Counted from the first letter of the stretch, positions 43,156-52,696 are shown. The stretch: 55,356 bases of DNA from Puniceibacterium antarcticum (GCF_002760615.1 NZ_AWWI01000111.1:1-55356), one strand, 5' to 3'. Notes: generated by a model not told the origin, from the letters alone. Numbers and translations: made by a program.

Positions 43156-44567
43156 TGGAGGATCTAAACGATGCATTGCGACGCGCTTTGGGTGACGGCG
43201 CAGTTCTGACCGGCGACGATGCTGCGCCCTGGTCGCAGGACTGGACGGGGGTCTACACCTGGACGCCAGTTTGTGTGGTCCGGCCACGGTCCACTGCAGA
43301 GGTCTCTGCCGTGATGAAAATCGCCTATGATGCAAGGGTGCCGGTTGTGCCTGTCTCTGGCAACACAGGTCTGGCTGGCGGCACGGTGGGAGAGGGCGCA
43401 ATCATGCTGTCGCTCGACCGTATGAACAAGGTGCGCGAAATCCGGGCCGAGGCGCGGCTGGCGGTGGTCGAGGCGGGGGGAATCCTCGCGTCCCTGCACG
43501 AGGCGGCGCTGGCGCAGGGGCTGGTGTTTCCGCTGACCTTTGGAGCCCGTGGGTCCTGTATGGTTGGCGGGTTCCTCAGCACCAATGCCGGCGGGTCCAA
43601 CGTGCTGCGCTATGGCAATACCCGCGATCTGGTGTTGGGAATCGAAGTCGTGATGGCCGACGGACAGGTGATGAACCTGATGTCAGAACTGCACAAGGAC
43701 AACTCCGGTCTGAACCTCAAACATCTGATGATCGGGGCGGAGGGCACGCTGGGCGTGATCACCCAGGCCGTGCTGAAGCTGGTGCCGAAACCCGCTGCCA
43801 CCGCCACGGCGATGGTCGCGGTGTCGTCACTGGATGAGGCGCTGTCGCTGCTACATGCGTTGCAGGCCGTAACGGGCGGCGCGGTCGAGGCGTTTGAATA
43901 TATGCCGCAGGACTATCTGGCGGAATACGCCCGCTACGCGCCGCAGTCCCGCCCCGTTTTTGATACCGAATACGCCCATTGCATCATGGTCGAGGTCGCA
44001 ACCACCGCCCCGCGCGACGCGACGCCGGGGCCTGACGGAGAGGTGCCTTTGGTAGGGCTGCTTGAGGGCGTGCTTGGCGACATGCTGGAACGCGGCGCTG
44101 TTCTGGACGCTGTCGTGGCGCAGAACGAATCGCAGCGCGCCGAGATCTGGGCGCGGCGTGAGGTGGCGGGCACATTGGCGGTTTCGCACAAGCCATTGGT
44201 GAACAACGACATCGCGGTTCCAGTCGACAAGGTGTCGGTGTTTCTGGACAGGATGGATAAACGGCTGGCAGAGCTGGACCCGGGCGCGAACGTTCTGGTC
44301 GTATCGCATCTGGGCGACGGCAATGTTCACTACACCGTCTGGCCAGAGAATACCGACCCGGCGTGTTGCGATGCGATCATGGAGGTGGTCGAGGACGAGG
44401 TTCTGTCTTTGGGCGGGTCGTTTTCAGCCGAGCACGGGATCGGTTTGACCAAACGGCCCAGCATGGCACGGCGCAAGGACAAGGTGGCCGTCGCGGCGAT
44501 GAAGGCAATCAAGGCGGCGCTTGATCCCCGTGGCATCCTCAACCCGGGGAAGGTGTTTCCGGACTGA
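43155..44567 (+). CDS. FAD-binding 2-hydroxyacid dehydrogenase (D-lactate/D-2-hydroxyglutarate type)
   Basis: This protein of about 470 residues oxidises a D-2-hydroxy acid with FAD. The FAD-binding type 4 domain has 'PVVPVSGNTGLAGGTVG', 'FGARGSCMVGGFLSTNAGGSNVLRYG' and 'LMIGAEGTLGVIT'. The C-terminal substrate domain has 'VSHLGDGNVHYTVWP' with metal-binding histidines and 'GGSFSAEHGIGLTKR'. It lacks the iron-sulfur domain of the larger fusion enzymes. The substrate may be D-2-hydroxyglutarate or a related acid. The ATG at 43155 overlaps the upstream stop, indicating coupling to the DUF4198 gene. Confidence 0.93.
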   Translation: MEDLNDALRRALGDGAVLTGDDAAPWSQDWTGVYTWTPVCVVRPRSTAEVSAVMKIAYDARVPVVPVSGNTGLAGGTVGEGAIMLSLDRMNKVREIRAEARLAVVEAGGILASLHEAALAQGLVFPLTFGARGSCMVGGFLSTNAGGSNVLRYGNTRDLVLGIEVVMADGQVMNLMSELHKDNSGLNLKHLMIGAEGTLGVITQAVLKLVPKPAATATAMVAVSSLDEALSLLHALQAVTGGAVEAFEYMPQDYLAEYARYAPQSRPVFDTEYAHCIMVEVATTAPRDATPGPDGEVPLVGLLEGVLGDMLERGAVLDAVVAQNESQRAEIWARREVAGTLAVSHKPLVNNDIAVPVDKVSVFLDRMDKRLAELDPGANVLVVSHLGDGNVHYTVWPENTDPACCDAIMEVVEDEVLSLGGSFSAEHGIGLTKRPSMARRKDKVAVAAMKAIKAALDPRGILNPGKVFPD

Positions 44568-44575
44568 CAGCTTTC

Positions 44576-44605
44576 GGGAGGAAGGCCTCTGCTGGCCTTC
44601 CTCCT
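44576..44605. terminator. Convergent terminator after the hydroxyacid dehydrogenase
   Basis: A strong 12-bp stem (44576-44587 with 44594-44605, one wobble) with a 6-base loop lies 9 bases after the stop and just before the 3' end of hemC. It probably ends both transcripts. Confidence 0.75.
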
Positions 44606-44612
44606 GCAGTCC

Positions 44613-45575
44613 TCAGACCTTTTCCGCGCCTGTGTGCCAGTCGAAGAATCCGGGACCGGCGATGTCGAGCAGTTCTGCCGCCAGATCCGCGCCCATCGCG
44701 GCACCGTCGGGAATTGGCCCCGAGCGATGGCCTTTGTGCGCGACTGACCCATCCGGGCGCAGCACTTCGCCGCGCAGGGTCAGGGTGGTGCCATCAAGCT
44801 CGGCCAGGCCGGCAATCGGCGTCTCGCACGAGCCATCCAGCCGAGTCAGAAACGCGCGTTCCGCCGCCAGACGCTGACCGGTGGGGATGTGGTGAATCGC
44901 CATCAGCATTTCCGCCACGCGCTCATCGTCAGCGCGCCGTTCGATCCCGATGGCGCCCTGTGCCACGGCGGGCAGCATGTGATCCGTGTCGATGGGGGTG
45001 TGGGGCACACCGGGGATCTGCATCCGGTTCAGCCCGGCCATGGCAAGAAAGGTACAACTCGCCACGCCATCACCGAGCTTTTTCAGCCGGGTCTGCATGT
45101 TGCCACGGAATTCCACCACCGTGAGATCAGGCCGTTTGTGCAAAAGCTGCGCGCGACGCCGCAGGGACGAGGTGCCGACCACTGCACCCGGCGCAAGCTG
45201 GTCGATGCCGCTGAACTCGGGCGAGATGAAGGCGTCGCGTGTATCCTCTCGTGGCAGATAGGTGTCGAGCATCAGGCCCTCGGGCTGCAGCACCGGCATG
45301 TCCTTCATCGAATGAACGGCGATGTCGATGGCACCGGACAGAAGATCCTCTTCGATCTCGCGGGTGAACAAACCCTTGCCGCCGATCTCTTTCAGCGGTC
45401 GGTCCAGCACGCGGTCGCCGGTCGTCTTGATCACCACGATCGAAAACGCCTCGTGCGGCAGATCAAAGGCCTGGGCAAGCCTGTCGCGGGTCTCGTTTGC
45501 CTGCGCCAGCGCCAGCGGCGAACCGCGGGTTCCGATGCGCAGAGGTGCGGCGGGTGTGGGCAAATCATTTCTCAT
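44613..45575 (-). CDS. hemC: Hydroxymethylbilane synthase (porphobilinogen deaminase)
   Basis: This 320-residue enzyme joins four porphobilinogens in heme and bacteriochlorophyll synthesis. It shows 'IGTRGSPLALAQA', 'VIKTTGD', 'GAIDIAVHSMKDMP' and 'VGTSSLRRRAQL'. The dipyrromethane cofactor attaches to Cys250 ('RLDGSCETPIA'). I chose the ATG at 45575; one 2 codons upstream (45581) is equally possible because no clear ribosome site is visible. The longer frame is a shadow. It is divergent from hemE, so the two heme genes can share a control region of about 116 bases. Confidence 0.97.
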   Translation of the reverse strand: MRNDLPTPAAPLRIGTRGSPLALAQANETRDRLAQAFDLPHEAFSIVVIKTTGDRVLDRPLKEIGGKGLFTREIEEDLLSGAIDIAVHSMKDMPVLQPEGLMLDTYLPREDTRDAFISPEFSGIDQLAPGAVVGTSSLRRRAQLLHKRPDLTVVEFRGNMQTRLKKLGDGVASCTFLAMAGLNRMQIPGVPHTPIDTDHMLPAVAQGAIGIERRADDERVAEMLMAIHHIPTGQRLAAERAFLTRLDGSCETPIAGLAELDGTTLTLRGEVLRPDGSVAHKGHRSGPIPDGAAMGADLAAELLDIAGPGFFDWHTGAEKV

Positions 45576-45691
45576 AGGCATAGGCTTAGCCGCGTCAATC
45601 TGGCCTGACAATCCTCCTTCTTGGGCTCCTTTGGGTTGACATATCCGCGCTGGCATCGGACCAACCTGTAAACCGAAGAGGACAGTTCCGA

Positions 45692-46720
45692 ATGACCAAG
45701 ACCATCCTGCGCGCACTTGCCGGCGAAACCCTGCCCACGCCGCCCATCTGGATGATGCGCCAGGCCGGGCGCTATCTGCCCGAATACAAGGCGACTCGCG
45801 CCCAGGCCGGCGATTTCCTGTCTCTGTGTTATAACCCCGAACTGGCAGCCGAGGTGACGCTGCAACCGATCCGCCGCTATGGCTTTGACGCGGCAATTCT
45901 GTTTGCCGATATTCTGCTGCTGCCGCAGGCACTGGGCGCGGATCTGTGGTTTGTGACGGGTGAGGGCCCGCGGCTGTCCACCATCACTTCCGAATCGGAT
46001 TTTGCGGCGCTCAAGCCCGTGCATGCGATCGACGACACGCTGGCGCCGGTCTACGAGACGATCAAGATCCTGCGCCGCGAACTGCCCGAAGAGACGACGC
46101 TGATCGGTTTCGCCGGCGCGCCCTGGACCGTCGCGACCTATATGATTGCCGGGCAGGGCACCCCGGATCAGGGACCGGCCCATGCGTTGATGCAGGGCAA
46201 CCGCCTGCTGTTCGAGCAACTGCTGGGCAAGATCACCGAGGGCACGATCGAATATCTGTCCCGCCAGATCGAGGCGGGGGCCGAGGTGGTCAAGATATTC
46301 GACAGCTGGGCGGGGTCGCTGAAAGGCGAGGATTTCGTGAAATACGCGCAGGAACCGGCGCGGATCATCACAGAGGCGCTGAAGCGGCGTCACCCGGGCA
46401 TTCCGGTCATCGCGTTTCCTCGTCAGGCGGGCGATGGATATATCGGGTTTCACGCCAAGACCGGGGCGGATTGCGTGGCTGTGGATGACAGCGTGACGCC
46501 CGAATGGGCGGCTGAACATGTGCAGATCGACGGCTGTGTGCAGGGCAACCTTGCCTCGGCCCATATGGTGACCGGGGGTGATGCGCTGGTGTCTGAGACG
46601 CGGCGGGTGGTGCAGGCATTTTCCAAGGGTCCGCATATCTTTAACCTTGGCCACGGAATCACGCCGGATGCGGATCCTGAGAATGTGCAGCTGATGATCG
46701 ACACGGTGCGCGGGGCCTGA
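45692..46720 (+). CDS. hemE: Uroporphyrinogen decarboxylase
   Basis: This 342-residue enzyme removes four carboxyl groups from uroporphyrinogen III to give coproporphyrinogen III. Diagnostic motifs are '[16 protein letters not shown]' at the N-terminus and '[14 protein letters not shown]' in the core, with 'FDSWAGSL' and '[15 protein letters not shown]' later. GAAGAGGACAG lies upstream of the ATG. It is divergent from hemC. Confidence 0.98.
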   Translation: MTKTILRALAGETLPTPPIWMMRQAGRYLPEYKATRAQAGDFLSLCYNPELAAEVTLQPIRRYGFDAAILFADILLLPQALGADLWFVTGEGPRLSTITSESDFAALKPVHAIDDTLAPVYETIKILRRELPEETTLIGFAGAPWTVATYMIAGQGTPDQGPAHALMQGNRLLFEQLLGKITEGTIEYLSRQIEAGAEVVKIFDSWAGSLKGEDFVKYAQEPARIITEALKRRHPGIPVIAFPRQAGDGYIGFHAKTGADCVAVDDSVTPEWAAEHVQIDGCVQGNLASAHMVTGGDALVSETRRVVQAFSKGPHIFNLGHGITPDADPENVQLMIDTVRGA

Positions 46721-46723
46721 GGG

Positions 46724-46786
46724 CTGTGCGGGGGCGCTGCCCCCGTCCTGCGGACTCCCCCGGGATATTTAGGGGCAGATGAAACT
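46724..46786. repeat. Hairpin plus GGATATTTAGGGGCAGATGA element, copy B
   Basis: GGGGGC-GCT-GCCCCC hairpin, then a C-rich stretch, then GGATATTTAGGGGCAGATGA and AAC. It shares the tail GGATATTT...GGGG(A/C)(G/A)GATGAAAC pattern with copy A. It lies between converging hemE and the DMT transporter gene and likely ends one or both transcripts. Confidence 0.6.
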
Positions 46787-46791
46787 GTTAC

Positions 46792-47772
46792 TCAGCGCCT
46801 GAACGGGCGTGTGCGGCGCCCGGGTGTGGGGCGGGCACGGGTTTGTTCGCGCAGAAAGACGAAGAGGCCTGCGCCCACGATGAGGGCGCAGCCGATCCAG
46901 ACGGGCAGGGCGGGCCAGTCGCCAAAGACGTTCCAGCCCCAGAAAATGGCCAGCGGCAGGCCGAGATATTCGAATGGGGCGACGGTGGCAGCAGCGGCCA
47001 ATCGATAGGCGGCGCTGAGGCAATAGCCGATGATGCCCGAGGCGCAGCCAAGCCCCGCGAACACGGCCCAGTCGCTTTGGGGTGGCACGATCCAGGCGCG
47101 CAAAAGGAATTGCAGGCTTTTGTTGTCGACGCCGTCAGCATAGCTGCCATCCCCGGCGATCAGGAAAAACCCTGCCGAGACCAGAATGAACATGCCCTGA
47201 ATGTAGACGGCCATCGCAGAGGCGCGGGTGGTGACGCCGAGTTTGCGGGTGAGGACCTGCATCATCGCATAAAGCAGCGCGGCGATGACCGGCAGCAAGA
47301 GCGTCAGGCGGGAGAGTGCGACACCTTGAGACGTCCAAGGCTGTTGCATCACCACAACCCCTGCAAATCCGACCAGTACTGCGCCCAGTCGCAGGGGGCC
47401 GACCTTTTCCCCAAGGACGGGAATCGACAGCAGCGTGATGAACAGCGGGGCGACGAAGAACAGCGCTGTCGCCTGCGCCAGAGGCATCACCGCGACTGCG
47501 GCGTAAAAGGTCATGTTGGCCAGAACCACCAGCAGGCCGCGCAGCAGGTGCAGGCCCGGGGTTTTGGTGCGCAGAATGGCAAATCCGCCTTCGATCTGCA
47601 CGAAGGTGAGGGCAAAGAAGATCGCGATCCCCGACCGGATCGCGATGATCTGGTGCAGTGGGTAGCCGCCCGACAGCAGCTTGATCAACAGATCGTTGAC
47701 CGAGATGGCGCAGATCCCGATGCAGATCAGCAGGATACCGAGTGTGGGGCGGTTGAGGTTCTCTGTGGTCAT
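46792..47772 (-). CDS. EamA/DMT-family transporter
   Basis: This inner-membrane protein of about 326 residues has two EamA repeats of five helices each, the drug/metabolite transporter layout. The first repeat starts 'LGILLICIGICAISVNDLLIKLLSGGYPLHQIIAIRSGIA', the second near 'RASAMAVYIQGMFI'. Relatives export amino acids or other metabolites; the cargo is unknown. The start is uncertain: ATG at 47772, or GTG at 47808 adding 12 residues; neither has a clear ribosome site. Confidence 0.9.
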   Translation of the reverse strand: MTTENLNRPTLGILLICIGICAISVNDLLIKLLSGGYPLHQIIAIRSGIAIFFALTFVQIEGGFAILRTKTPGLHLLRGLLVVLANMTFYAAVAVMPLAQATALFFVAPLFITLLSIPVLGEKVGPLRLGAVLVGFAGVVVMQQPWTSQGVALSRLTLLLPVIAALLYAMMQVLTRKLGVTTRASAMAVYIQGMFILVSAGFFLIAGDGSYADGVDNKSLQFLLRAWIVPPQSDWAVFAGLGCASGIIGYCLSAAYRLAAAATVAPFEYLGLPLAIFWGWNVFGDWPALPVWIGCALIVGAGLFVFLREQTRARPTPGRRTRPFRR

Positions 47773-47902
47773 GGAGAGTGAGGTATCTTGACGCGGCGTG
47801 ATTTGCACCTGCGAAAATCACCCGCACAGGCGCCCTCTCGGAATGCGCATTGCGTTCCGGGGCGACCGGCTTAGGTTGCGCACAAGAATTTGGAGGTGCC
47901 CC

Positions 47903-48838
47903 ATGGCAGCAATTGTTGAGATCGAAAATGTCAAAAAGGTCTATGACGGCGGCTTTGAAGCGCTCAAAGGTGTCACGCTGAACATCGCCGAAGGAGAGAT
48001 CCTTGCGCTGCTCGGGCCGAATGGTGCGGGTAAAACAACCCTGATTTCAGCGGTTTGCGGGCTTGCGCAGCCGACGTCTGGCCGCATCCGGGTCGGTGGA
48101 CATGATGTGGTCAGCGACTTTCGCGCGGCGCGCAACCTTGTGGGGCTGGTGCCGCAGGAGGTGAACCTTGAACCGTTCGAGACGGTCTGGCGCACGGTGC
48201 GGTTTTCGCGCGGGCTGTTCGGCAAGGCCAAGGATGACAAGCTGATTGAAAAGATCCTGCGTCAGTTGTCGCTGTGGGACAAGAAGGATACGGCGATCCG
48301 CGCGCTTTCGGGAGGCATGAAACGGCGGGTGCTGATTGCCAAGGCGCTGAGCCATGAGCCGCGTGTTCTGTTCCTTGATGAACCCACCGCTGGTGTGGAT
48401 GTCGAGTTGCGCCGCGATATGTGGGAGATTGTGGCCGGGCTGAAGGCCGATGGCGTGACGATCATCCTGACGACCCACTACATCGAAGAGGCTGAGGCGA
48501 TTGCCGACCGGATTGGCGTGATCAACAAGGGGCAGTTGCTGCTGGTCGAGGATAAGGATGCGCTGATGACCCGGATGGGACAGAAGCAGCTGCGCATCGA
48601 GTTGCAAGGCAGAATTTCCGATATTCCTCAGGAGCTTGCTGAGTTCAATCTGCAGATGGCAGAAGGTGGCGAGGCGCTGATTTATACCTATGACACACGG
48701 GCCGAGCGGACGGGGATTGCCAAGCTGATGGCGGCGATGAGCGCGGCCGGGCTGGTGCTGCGGGATCTGGCGACCAGTCAGAATTCGCTTGAGGACATCT
48801 TTGTCGGGCTTGTGCATGAAGAGGAGGGCGCGGCATGA
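47903..48838 (+). CDS. ABC-2 type exporter ATPase
   Basis: This 311-residue ATPase has Walker A ('GPNGAGKTT'), signature 'LSGGMKRRV', Walker B ('[12 protein letters not shown]') and the H-loop ('[11 protein letters not shown]'). The C-terminal 70 residues resemble the extension of the NodI/DrrA/CcmA-like multidrug ATPases. TGGAGG precedes the ATG. Its stop overlaps the permease start (ATGA at 48835-48838), so the pair forms one exporter. The cargo is unknown; polysaccharide, lipid or drug are options. Confidence 0.94.
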   Translation: MAAIVEIENVKKVYDGGFEALKGVTLNIAEGEILALLGPNGAGKTTLISAVCGLAQPTSGRIRVGGHDVVSDFRAARNLVGLVPQEVNLEPFETVWRTVRFSRGLFGKAKDDKLIEKILRQLSLWDKKDTAIRALSGGMKRRVLIAKALSHEPRVLFLDEPTAGVDVELRRDMWEIVAGLKADGVTIILTTHYIEEAEAIADRIGVINKGQLLLVEDKDALMTRMGQKQLRIELQGRISDIPQELAEFNLQMAEGGEALIYTYDTRAERTGIAKLMAAMSAAGLVLRDLATSQNSLEDIFVGLVHEEEGAA

Positions 48839-49596
48839 ACTGGCAAGCGGTCAAGGCAATCTATATCTTTGAAATGGCGCGGTTTTTCCGCACATTGATG
48901 CAAAGTTTCATCTCTCCGGTCATTTCGACCTCGCTTTATTTTGTGGTCTTTGGCGCGGCCATCGGGAGCCGGATCGAGCAGGTTGAAGGCGTGTCTTATG
49001 GTGCCTTCATCGTGCCGGGGCTGATCATGCTGAGCGTGATTACCCAAGCGATTTCAAATGCTTCCTTCGGGATCTATTTCCCGAAATTCATTGGCACGAT
49101 CTATGAATTGCTGTCCGCACCGATCAGTTTCCTTGAGATCGTGATGGGCTATGTGGGGGCGGCGGCGACCAAGGCGATGTTCATCGGCCTGGTGATTCTG
49201 GGCACCGCAGCGCTGTTCGTGGATCTGAGCATTCAGCACCCGATTGCCATGCTGCTGTTTCTGGTTCTGACCTGTCTCAGCTTTTCGCTCTTCGGCTTCA
49301 TCATCGGGATATGGGCCGGGAATTTCGAGCAATTACAACTGGTTCCGCTGCTGGTGGTGACACCTCTCGTGTTTCTGGGCGGGTCGTTCTATTCGATTTC
49401 CATGCTGCCGGAGGCCTGGCAGGCGGTGGCGCTTTTCAACCCTGTGGTCTATCTGATTTCCGGGTTCCGCTGGGCATTCTTTGGCATGGCGGATGTGCCG
49501 ATCGGGCTGAGCCTGCTGGCGATCGGGCTGTTCACCGGGCTGTGCATGGGCGCGATCTGGTGGATCTTCAAGACCGGCTGGAAGATCCGCAACTGA
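48835..49596 (+). CDS. ABC-2 type exporter permease
   Basis: This 253-residue protein has six predicted membrane segments and the ABC-2 pattern ('[44 protein letters not shown]', then '[33 protein letters not shown]'). It pairs with the preceding ATPase by a 4-base overlap and forms the exporter pore as a dimer. A repeat array and terminator follow it. Confidence 0.94.
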   Translation: MNWQAVKAIYIFEMARFFRTLMQSFISPVISTSLYFVVFGAAIGSRIEQVEGVSYGAFIVPGLIMLSVITQAISNASFGIYFPKFIGTIYELLSAPISFLEIVMGYVGAAATKAMFIGLVILGTAALFVDLSIQHPIAMLLFLVLTCLSFSLFGFIIGIWAGNFEQLQLVPLLVVTPLVFLGGSFYSISMLPEAWQAVALFNPVVYLISGFRWAFFGMADVPIGLSLLAIGLFTGLCMGAIWWIFKTGWKIRN

Positions 49597-49618
49597 CGCC
49601 AATCCGCAGGCTGGAAAC

Positions 49619-49647
49619 CGTATGGTTTGCGTATGTAAAGCGTATGG
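49619..49647. repeat. Three 11-bp phased CGTATGG repeats (inverse of the pheT array)
   Basis: CGTATGG, CGTATGT and CGTATGG start at 49619, 49630 and 49641, exactly 11 bp apart. Read on the other strand this is the same CCATACG heptamer as at 16216-16259, with similar T/A-rich spacers. It lies between the converging ABC-2 permease and MFS genes, just 45 bases before a strong terminator, so it is not an obvious promoter for either neighbour. Confidence 0.8.
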
Positions 49648-49691
49648 CTGACAGGCGGGCGAACGCCGCCGGTGGCTAAGGTACATCATAT

Positions 49692-49722
49692 AAAACCCGC
49701 GCCTGTTGAGGGCGCGGGTTTT
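49692..49722. terminator. Bidirectional terminator after the ABC-2 exporter
   Basis: A perfect 12-bp stem AAAACCCGCGCC / GGCGCGGGTTTT (49692-49703 with 49711-49722) with a 7-base loop, between converging genes. Confidence 0.92.
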
Positions 49723-49750
49723 GCGTATTTGGAAAGAGAAGAAGCCGGGG

Positions 49751-50950
49751 TTACGTGGCCCGGGTTTCGTCGATCCTTGGCAGGAACCAGGTGAGCAGAC
49801 CGGCCAGAGGCAGGAAGGCGCAGATCTGATAGACGGCTTCGACCCCGTAGCTGTCGGCCAGCGCGCCGAGCAGTGCCGCCGCGATGCCGCCGAGGCCGAA
49901 GTTCAGCCCGTAGAACAGACCGCCGATCAGGCCGATCCGGTCCGGCAGCAGGTCCATCGCGTAGATCAGGATCGAGGCGAAGGCGCTGGCCATGATCAGG
50001 TTGATCATGATGGTGAGCACGCCGGTCCAGAACAGATCGACATGGGGCAGCAGCAGCGTCAGCGGCAGGGGCCCCAGCACCGAGAACCAGATGATCCGGT
50101 AGCGGCCGATCTTGTCGCCGACGATTCCGCCGATCAGCACGCCCACTGCAGCCGCCATCAGGAAGACAAACAGCATCATCTGCGAGGCGGGGATCGAGAG
50201 ATCAAACCGTTCGATCAGGTAGAAGGTGTAGAAGGAGCGGAAGCTTTCGCTATAGGCGTTCTTGGTGAACATCAGCAGGGTCAGCACGACGAGGCCCACG
50301 GCAATGGTCTTTGACGCGTGTCTGGCGGTTTCCGTGCCCTTTTTGCTGCGCGCGCGAAGGGCCGCGAATTCGGCGCTGATCTGGCGCTGCTTGCTGCCGA
50401 TCCATGTGAGCAGCATCATGGCGATGAGGGCGGTGACTGCGAACCACGCGAGGCTCGGCTGGCCCCAGGGCACAATGATCAGCGCGGCAAAGACCGGGCC
50501 AAGCGCGCCGCCTGCCTGACCGCCGACCTGAAACATCCCCTGCGCGAGGCCCTGACGGCCCCCGGCGGCATAGCGGGCCATCCGGGTTGCCTCGGGGTGG
50601 AAGATCGAGGAGCCGATGCCGATCAGCGCAACCGAGGCGAGAATCATGCCGTAGCTGAGCGCATAGGCGAGGCAGACCAGACCGGAGAGGGTGAACATCA
50701 TCCCCACCACGGGCGAATAGGGGGCGGGATGTTTGTCGGTGATCATGCCGATCACCGGTTGCAGCATGGCGCCGGCGATCTGAAAGGTCAGGGTGATGAG
50801 GCCGATCTGCACGAAGTCCAGCGCATAGGCCTGTTTCAGGAGCGGGTAGGCTGCCGGGATCAGGGATTGCATTAGGTCATTGAGAAGGTGGGTCAGACCC
50901 AGAACCGCAAGCACGGTCAAATGGGTTCCTGTACGGGACTTGGTTGTCAT
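49751..50950 (-). CDS. MFS transporter, Fsr (fosmidomycin resistance)-like
   Basis: This protein of about 399 residues has the 12-helix major facilitator pattern. 'THLLNDLMQSLIPAAYPLLKQAYALDFVQIGLI' near the start and 'GIGSSIFHPEATRMARYAAGGRQGLAQGMFQVGGQAG' match the Fsr subgroup, which exports antimicrobials. The start at 50950 was chosen because the longer frame has no family match; the ribosome site is weak. Actual cargo is unknown. Confidence 0.92.
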   Translation of the reverse strand: MTTKSRTGTHLTVLAVLGLTHLLNDLMQSLIPAAYPLLKQAYALDFVQIGLITLTFQIAGAMLQPVIGMITDKHPAPYSPVVGMMFTLSGLVCLAYALSYGMILASVALIGIGSSIFHPEATRMARYAAGGRQGLAQGMFQVGGQAGGALGPVFAALIIVPWGQPSLAWFAVTALIAMMLLTWIGSKQRQISAEFAALRARSKKGTETARHASKTIAVGLVVLTLLMFTKNAYSESFRSFYTFYLIERFDLSIPASQMMLFVFLMAAAVGVLIGGIVGDKIGRYRIIWFSVLGPLPLTLLLPHVDLFWTGVLTIMINLIMASAFASILIYAMDLLPDRIGLIGGLFYGLNFGLGGIAAALLGALADSYGVEAVYQICAFLPLAGLLTWFLPRIDETRAT

Positions 50951-51039
50951 GTGGGGTGTCTTGCACTTTGGGGAAAATAGGATCGTAATCCGCGCAATTG
51001 GCCACAGCGCGCCCTTGGCCGCAAGAGGGGCACCGCAAA

Positions 51040-51070
51040 CGGTACCGCCCAAGGTGGCTGAGCGGTACCG
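51040..51070. promoter_or_regulatory. Paired CGGTACCG palindromes
   Basis: The self-complementary octamer CGGTACCG occurs at 51040-51047 and 51063-51070, and together they form a 9-bp inverted repeat (CGGTACCGC / GCGGTACCG). The site is 90-120 bases upstream of the MFS start and just after the symporter stop. It could be an operator for the MFS gene or the end signal of the symporter gene. Confidence 0.4.
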
Positions 51071-51100
51071 GTGTCGTTTTGGGCCCGGAGGCCGCGCGCC

Positions 51101-52696
51101 TTACCAGAATAGGATCAGGATCGCGATCATCGAGGCGGCCAGCAGCATGGCCCAGAGCTTGACGTTCTTCCAGACGGGCGCGTCGTCGGACAGGGCGTCA
51201 AAGGCCATGTCGGGTGACCAGACCACGTCTTTGAGCTCCTCATCCGATCGCGGCGTGCCTGCGTTTGAGACGATGAAGAAGATCACGCAGCTGATCAGGG
51301 TCATCAAGCCCACGTTAGTCGTGTAGTGGAGCGGCCAGTAGCCGAGTTTGGTCGCGACGAAGAAGGCGAGCGAGACGGCATGGCCGCAGCAGAGCGTGAG
51401 GAAGGCGGCGTCGCCCGTGCCCTTTTTCCACAGCGCGCCGAGCAGGAAGATGGCGACGACCGGGGGCACGAGGATCGAGAAGGCCTGTTGCAGGTACTCC
51501 CAGAGGCCCCCCATGTCGTCGATGAACGGCGCCCAGAGGATGGCCACAACCATCAGGATCAGGGTGGTGACGCGGCCGATCCGGCGCTGTTCTGCCGGTT
51601 CCTTGTTCTGGGCATCCAGAAAGTCATGGCTGATCAGCGTCGAGGAGGAGTTGAGGGTGGAATCAACACTCGACATGATCGCGGCGACAAGGCCTGCGAG
51701 CACGAGGCCGGTGAGGCCGGGCGGCAGCAGAGTGGCGGTGATGGTGGGAAAGACCTGATCGGCGTTTTCGAGGTTCGGGATCACCGCGAGCGCCATGGCG
51801 CCGGGCAGGACCATGATGAACATCGGAATGATCTTGAGAAACCCGCCGAGGATGGCGCCGCGCTGTGCCTCGCGCAGATCGCGCGCGCCAAGGACACGCT
51901 GAACGATGTACTGGTTGGTGACCCAGTACCAGAAGCCCAGGAACGGCACGCCAAGGATCAGGCCCGGCCAGGGCAGGATCTCATCCGAGCGCGGCTGGAT
52001 CAGCGACAGGTGGTTCGGGTCTGGCATGGCATCGGTGACGGCCTTCCACGAAAAGCCGAGGTCCGAGAAGAGGATCCATGTCATCGCGGCGGTGCCGAGG
52101 ATGAGCACGATGGCCTGCAACACGTCGGTGTAGACCACAGCCTTGAGCCCCCCGGTGGCGGTATAGAGGCCTGCAAAGAGGCCGATGGCGACGCAGGTCT
52201 GCCAGATCGGAATGTCGGGAAAGAAGGTGCGCACCACGACGCCGCCGGCATACAGCCCGCCGGCCGTGTCGACGATGACGGTCAGAACAATGGTGACGGC
52301 AGAGAAGTAGAGCCGCGCGCGGCGGTCAAAGCGGAGTTCGAGCCATTCGGGGATCGTGGTGACGCGTGATTTGAAAAAGAGCGGCGCAAAGACGAAGGCC
52401 AGCAGGATCAGCGGCAGCCCTGCCATCCATTCATAAGCCGAGGTGGCGATGCCGGTGGAATAGGCTGCACCGGTCAGGCCGATGAGCGTGGTCGAGGAAA
52501 TATTGGAGGCAAAAAGCGAGAAGCCGATGATGCCCCAGGTGAGCGAGCGGCCGGCGAGAAACAGGTCATCGCCACTTTGCGTGCGTCGGCTGACCCAGAT
52601 GCCGATGGCAATGACCACAGCAAAATATGCCACCAGAACCCAGATATCCAGCGATGTGATCGCATTGGCGACGGCTTGCGGCGCGCCCTGTTCCAT
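51101..52696 (-). CDS. Sodium:solute symporter (SSS/SGLT type)
   Basis: This 531-residue inner-membrane protein has about 14 hydrophobic segments and SSS family motifs: 'DDLFLAGRSLTWGIIGFSLFASNISSTTLIGLTGAAY' and 'GLVLAGLVAAIMSSVDSTLNSSSTLISHDF' (sodium-site serines). The pattern resembles the SGLT branch, so sugars or inositol are plausible, but the substrate is not determined. It is divergent from prmA across 79 bases. Confidence 0.94.
   Translation of the reverse strand: MEQGAPQAVANAITSLDIWVLVAYFAVVIAIGIWVSRRTQSGDDLFLAGRSLTWGIIGFSLFASNISSTTLIGLTGAAYSTGIATSAYEWMAGLPLILLAFVFAPLFFKSRVTTIPEWLELRFDRRARLYFSAVTIVLTVIVDTAGGLYAGGVVVRTFFPDIPIWQTCVAIGLFAGLYTATGGLKAVVYTDVLQAIVLILGTAAMTWILFSDLGFSWKAVTDAMPDPNHLSLIQPRSDEILPWPGLILGVPFLGFWYWVTNQYIVQRVLGARDLREAQRGAILGGFLKIIPMFIMVLPGAMALAVIPNLENADQVFPTITATLLPPGLTGLVLAGLVAAIMSSVDSTLNSSSTLISHDFLDAQNKEPAEQRRIGRVTTLILMVVAILWAPFIDDMGGLWEYLQQAFSILVPPVVAIFLLGALWKKGTGDAAFLTLCCGHAVSLAFFVATKLGYWPLHYTTNVGLMTLISCVIFFIVSNAGTPRSDEELKDVVWSPDMAFDALSDDAPVWKNVKLWAMLLAASMIAILILFW

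Noticed and set aside
51326-52369. 347-codon plus-strand open frame
   Set aside because: It is antisense to the sodium:solute symporter, with low-complexity charged composition.
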